Source: Catenovulum sediminis
GTDB lineage: Bacteria; Pseudomonadota; Gammaproteobacteria; Enterobacterales; Alteromonadaceae
Assembly (NCBI RefSeq): GCF_040270295.1
Contig: NZ_JBELOE010000265.1
Strand: one strand, 5' to 3'
DNA length: 64,000 nt
The position numbers and the translations under genes are program-made. Each line of letters starts with the position of its first letter. Position 1 is the first letter of the stretch. The notes below the pieces were generated by a model, which did no database searches, was not told the origin of the DNA, and saw nothing but the letters and a program-made list of their open reading frames with translations. This document shows, piece by piece, positions 60,752 through 64,000 of the stretch.

Positions 60752-62170
60752 ATGACCGCGCAGCAATTTGATCCGAAACAAACAACCACATTAGAAACCG
60801 CCGAAAAAACATTAAAGCAAAATGTTCAAAACGGCTCATCACAATTAGCTGATGACAACAAACACAAAAAAGTGGGTTTTGTCAGCTTAGGCTGCCCTAA
60901 AAATTTGGTTGATTCAGAACGAATTTTAACGCAATTGCGCACTGAAGGTTATGAAGTTGTGCCAAGCTATGATGATGCAGGCATCGTTATCGTCAATACC
61001 TGTGGCTTTATCGACTCTGCGGTCCAAGAATCACTGGATACCATTGGTGAAGCATTAAAAGAAAACGGTAAGGTTCTAGTAACCGGTTGTCTAGGTGCAA
61101 AAGAAGATGAAATCAAAGAAGTTCATCCTGGCGTATTAGGCATAACAGGCCCGCATGCATATGAAAATGTTATGCAGCAAGTGCATCAACACTTACCTAA
61201 ACCCGAGCATGACCCTTATATGCAATTAGTACCCGATACGGGGATAAAGTTAACACCTAAACACTATGCATATTTAAAAATATCTGAAGGTTGCAATCAC
61301 AGATGTACCTTTTGCATCATTCCATCGATGCGCGGTGATTTAGATTCAAGACCCATTGCCGAAGTGCTCAACGAAGCAAAACGCTTAAAAGATGCAGGTG
61401 TCAAAGAATTATTGGTGATCTCGCAAGACACATCCGCCTATGGCGTAGATTTGAAAAACAAAACCGAGTTTTGGGACGGCATGCCGTTAAAAGCGAACTT
61501 TAAAACCTTATGCGAACAACTCAATAAATTAGGAATTTGGGCACGTTTGCACTATGTCTACCCCTACCCGCATGTTGATGACATTGTCCCCATGATGGCC
61601 GAAGGTAAATTGTTGCCGTATTTAGATATTCCATTTCAGCATGCAAGCAAACGTATTCTAAAATTAATGAAGCGGCCGGGCAATGTAGATAAAACCTTAG
61701 AGCGCATTCAAAAATGGCGTGAAATCTGCCCCGAATTGGTTATTCGTTCAACCTTTATCGTTGGCTTCCCAGGGGAAACCGACGCAGAATTTGAAGAGCT
61801 CCTCGAATTTTTAGAAACAGCTCAATTAGACAGAGTAGGCTGTTTTAAATACTCACCCGTTGAAGGCGCAGCTGCGAATGATTTACCGGATCAAGTATCC
61901 GAAGAAATCAAAGAAGAAAGATTCCATCGTTTTATGAGCCTGCAACAACAAATCAGTGAAAAGCGATTAGCACAACGCGTTGGCAAGGTTTATCAAATAC
62001 TAATTGATGAAGTCGATGAAGAAGGAGCAATTGGCCGCTGTTTTGCCGACGCGCCTGAAATCGATGGTGTAGTTTACTTAAATGACGATACCGAGTTAAA
62101 AGCAGGTGATTTAGTTGAGGCTAAAATTATCGCATCAGATGAATATGATTTATGGGCTGAGCGCGTTTAA
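60752..62170 (+). CDS. rimO: Ribosomal protein S12 methylthiotransferase RimO
   Basis: A 472-residue radical-SAM methylthiotransferase that adds a methylthio group to an Asp of ribosomal protein S12. The N-terminal MTTase domain holds the three cluster Cys residues in SLGCPKN (C48), NTCGF (C84) and TGCLGA (C113). The radical-SAM motif is GCNHRCTFCIIP (C181, C185, C188), and a C-terminal TRAM domain ends in WAERV. The first 38 residues are a polar extension longer than in E. coli RimO (441). AGGTG lies just before the ATG. Confidence 0.96.
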   Translation: MTAQQFDPKQTTTLETAEKTLKQNVQNGSSQLADDNKHKKVGFVSLGCPKNLVDSERILTQLRTEGYEVVPSYDDAGIVIVNTCGFIDSAVQESLDTIGEALKENGKVLVTGCLGAKEDEIKEVHPGVLGITGPHAYENVMQQVHQHLPKPEHDPYMQLVPDTGIKLTPKHYAYLKISEGCNHRCTFCIIPSMRGDLDSRPIAEVLNEAKRLKDAGVKELLVISQDTSAYGVDLKNKTEFWDGMPLKANFKTLCEQLNKLGIWARLHYVYPYPHVDDIVPMMAEGKLLPYLDIPFQHASKRILKLMKRPGNVDKTLERIQKWREICPELVIRSTFIVGFPGETDAEFEELLEFLETAQLDRVGCFKYSPVEGAAANDLPDQVSEEIKEERFHRFMSLQQQISEKRLAQRVGKVYQILIDEVDEEGAIGRCFADAPEIDGVVYLNDDTELKAGDLVEAKIIASDEYDLWAERV

Positions 62171-62176
62171 GCGCTC

Positions 62177-62261
62177 ACTTTATCCCTGACTTTATCCCTG
62201 ACTTTATCTCTTACTTTATCTCTTACTTTATCTCTGACTTTATCTCTTACTTTAACCACTG
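62177..62261. repeat. 12-bp tandem repeat between rimO and rnd
   Basis: Six consecutive 12-base units of the form ACTTTATCYCTK (62177-62248) are followed by a degenerate seventh (62249-62261). Units 1-2 end CCCTG, units 3, 4 and 6 end CTCTT, and unit 5 ends CTCTG. The array starts seven bases after the rimO stop and fills almost the whole gap to the convergent rnd stop. Continued in the rimO frame beyond its stop codon, it would encode repeating L-T-L-S. Slippage-prone copy number is expected. Confidence 0.95.
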
Positions 62262-62275
62262 ATTTACGGGCGAAT

Positions 62276-63412
62276 TTATGCTTCAACTTGGTGTTTCGCC
62301 ACTGTATTTTCCGCAACTTCACTTAATAACTGCCCACGCCACCCCGTCAATAACTCAGGTTGGCTATCCCGGCTCCAGCTACTCACTTGCCAAACATAAG
62401 AAATATATTGATTTATCATTCTTTTAGAAGCGAGAATATCCGGATTTAACTGTTTGCTTTTAGCCACTTCAGAAAATGCATGTTTCAAATCAGTATAGAT
62501 TTTTTTATAACCTGTAATTTCTGCCACGCGCTTAATTTTTGGCGGACAATCTTCCAGCGGGACGGCTTTTCCGCGCTCGATACACTCGAGCAAGGCCTTA
62601 CCATGGCGTTTTACTTCCATATGGTGAATACCTGGCACATTAGCCATGCTTTTAATATTGCTAGGCCTACGTTGAGCTAACGCAATTAAACTGCGCTCGT
62701 GCACAACAAAGTTGACTGCTAGATTTCTTTGCACTGCATGTTTCAAACGCCAAGCGATTAATTCTTTTAAAATTGCAAGTTCACGCGGGCTTAACTGCCA
62801 GGCACTTTTAACGTCACGCCACGCCAGTTGAGGTTGGATAGTTTCAAAACGCTTTTCAATCAAACTATTCGTGTCGGCCAACACTAACTCTGTTACTTGT
62901 CGCTGCGCCATAGTAGCCACTTGTTTTTGGTAAACATCCAATAAATATCGTACATCATCTGCCGCATATTCTAGCTGCTGCGGACTCAGTGGCCTGTTTA
63001 ACCAATTGGTACGCGCATGTCCTTTATCTAACTTAACCCCACAATATTCTTCAATTAAAGCAGCAAGGCCAATAGCCGGTTTATCGGCAATAAAAGCATG
63101 TGCTATTTGTGTATCATGAAACGCGACCGGCTTAACATTCAGTGCAACTTTAATCACTTCAATATCTTCACCACACGAATGAATAACTTTAACTGTGTCC
63201 GGATCCGTTAAGAGGGTTTGCAACGGTGTCCAGTTTGAGATTTCCAACGGATCAACCAAATATATGTCCTGACCATCAGACAATTGCACCAATCCTAATG
63301 CTGGATAGTAAGTTCGCTCACGCACAAACTCTGTATCCAACGCAATGGCATTAGATTGGCTTAAGATCTCGCAGCAACGCTGCAAACTGGTATTATCGTT
63401 AATAAATTCCAC
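62276..63412 (-). CDS. rnd: Ribonuclease D
   Basis: A 378-residue DEDD 3'-5' exoribonuclease (E. coli 375). Exo I is IALDTEFVRERTYYP (D26, E28). Exo II lies around VIHSCGEDIEVIK, Exo III is LEYAADDVRYLLDVY, and HRDC domains follow, with LSPRELAILKELIAWRLKHAVQRNLA. It trims the 3' ends of tRNA precursors and other small RNAs. It converges on rimO across the tandem repeat. Upstream is yejK; in E. coli the neighbour is fadD, so the context differs. Confidence 0.95.
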   Translation of the reverse strand: MEFINDNTSLQRCCEILSQSNAIALDTEFVRERTYYPALGLVQLSDGQDIYLVDPLEISNWTPLQTLLTDPDTVKVIHSCGEDIEVIKVALNVKPVAFHDTQIAHAFIADKPAIGLAALIEEYCGVKLDKGHARTNWLNRPLSPQQLEYAADDVRYLLDVYQKQVATMAQRQVTELVLADTNSLIEKRFETIQPQLAWRDVKSAWQLSPRELAILKELIAWRLKHAVQRNLAVNFVVHERSLIALAQRRPSNIKSMANVPGIHHMEVKRHGKALLECIERGKAVPLEDCPPKIKRVAEITGYKKIYTDLKHAFSEVAKSKQLNPDILASKRMINQYISYVWQVSSWSRDSQPELLTGWRGQLLSEVAENTVAKHQVEA

Positions 63413-63479
63413 AATATCCCTTTTTTTGGGTGGGTGTTATCAGCAGATCATACCAGTTATTGTCAATAAGCTGAATGAA

Positions 63480-64000
63480 TCAGTCAGTTGTTTTAGTCGC
63501 TTTTTTCAACGCATCTAATAAATTGGGGGGGATCTTTTTAAAAGTCAGCGTTTGCGTATGTGCATTAAACTCAATTTTATCACCCAATAACTCACGCCCA
63601 AATGAGATACTGATGCCGCCGCCCTGACCAAAAAACTTTTGCATTGATTTTGTAGCTGATGCATATACAGGGCAAGCTTCAGTGAAATCTTCAGCTTCGG
63701 CTGCATGCTCATAAAAACCAGTTAAACCGGTTTTTTCTTCAATCTCTTCGGCTAAGTCTTTCACTTGCATAAACTCACCGCTTTGCGCTGCCGCTTTCAT
63801 TGAGTTCACGGATATATCGCGCACCGCTTTTTTGGTTTCTTCATCTTGCGAGCTAACGTCTATAAAGCTCTCAACACTTTCAACCAATTGCTCTGTCGCC
63901 TCTTTGGCATTTAGTTTTTCTTCGATGGCAAAAGCTTCCGCCATAAAATCACCTATTTTACGCCCGACCCGCCCCTTGATATATCCAATACTTCTTGCCG
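63480..64000 (-). CDS. yejK: Nucleoid-associated protein YejK (NdpA), C-terminal part, cut by window end
   Basis: The frame is open from the right edge of the window to the stop at 63480, about 173 codons. The visible sequence begins YIKGRVGRKIGDF, which matches the FLKGRVGRKVADF core of E. coli YejK. It ends with the family features FFGQGGGISISFGRELLGDKIEF and TLTFKKIPPNLLDALKK (E. coli GSGGGLTINFDAMLLG and TIKGTPPNLRDQL). YejK (335 residues) binds DNA and is found on the nucleoid. The ATG at 63944 is therefore an internal Met, not the start; roughly the first half of the gene lies outside the window. Confidence 0.9.
   Translation of the reverse strand, partial: ARSIGYIKGRVGRKIGDFMAEAFAIEEKLNAKEATEQLVESVESFIDVSSQDEETKKAVRDISVNSMKAAAQSGEFMQVKDLAEEIEEKTGLTGFYEHAAEAEDFTEACPVYASATKSMQKFFGQGGGISISFGRELLGDKIEFNAHTQTLTFKKIPPNLLDALKKATKTTD

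Noticed and set aside
63942..63944. ATG at 63944 as start of a small gene
   Set aside because: The frame stays open upstream to the window edge and encodes conserved YejK sequence there, so this is an internal Met.
1..64000. CRISPR arrays, tRNA or rRNA genes, insertion sequences, prophage genes
   Set aside because: I looked for regularly spaced repeats, transposase or integrase motifs and tRNA-like clover-leaf segments in the gaps and saw none. The only tandem array is the 12-bp repeat, which has no spacers.

Overview
This 64 kb window is a chromosomal segment of a gammaproteobacterium, most likely a marine, polysaccharide-degrading member of the Alteromonadales (Catenovulum-like; genus is an inference). 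The evidence is the AT-rich coding style, a fused trpCF, E. coli/Shewanella-like gene neighbourhoods (tesA|ybbA-ybbP, purL|mltF, rnm-yciO-scpA|trp operon, alaA-yfbR, prmB-aroC|smrB, dnaK-dnaJ) and a GH117 3,6-anhydro-L-galactosidase, an enzyme of agar breakdown. I saw no rRNA or tRNA gene, CRISPR array, insertion sequence or prophage.

Layout. 0-5 kb: ppnP, a DUF2726 protein, an ABC transporter (ybbAP type), tesA and a DUF2058 protein. 5.3-10.8 kb: an accessory-looking stretch, all on the minus strand, with a GH117 lipoprotein, a decayed ybaK pseudogene, a possible degenerate serpin lipoprotein and a secreted GH13 alpha-amylase ending in CBM20. 10.8-22.3 kb: gpt, purL, mltF, a GNAT/C39-peptidase fusion, a free-standing EF-G, a RimK-like ATP-grasp ligase and a small GNAT. 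22.3-33.5 kb: LexA-controlled recN, TerC, ydiJ, a patchwork of small genes including the tail of a lost phzF-like gene, then scpA-yciO-rnm.

33.5-41.3 kb: a complete trp operon, trpL-trpE-trpG-trpD-trpCF-trpB-trpA, then yciB and yciI. Its 5' region is unusually elaborate. It has a leader peptide with three consecutive Trp codons and a classical attenuator, then a second mini-ORF with a Shine-Dalgarno sequence whose stop codon lies in a 15-bp hairpin directly before trpE. 41.3-64 kb: housekeeping genes (alaA, yfbR, aroC, prmB, smrB, sixA, dnaK, dnaJ, xthA, proS, rimO, rnd), two metalloproteases (M16 and M48), a BLUF blue-light sensor that starts with TTG, and at the right edge the C-terminal half of yejK, cut by the window end.

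The observations most worth following are: the double leader before trpE; the RimK-like ATP-grasp and GNAT-C39 genes flanking a stand-alone EF-G; the serpin-like lipoprotein between the glycan hydrolases; two gene remnants (ybaK, phzF); and a 12-bp tandem repeat between rimO and rnd. No sequence searches were run; family assignments come from reading motifs.
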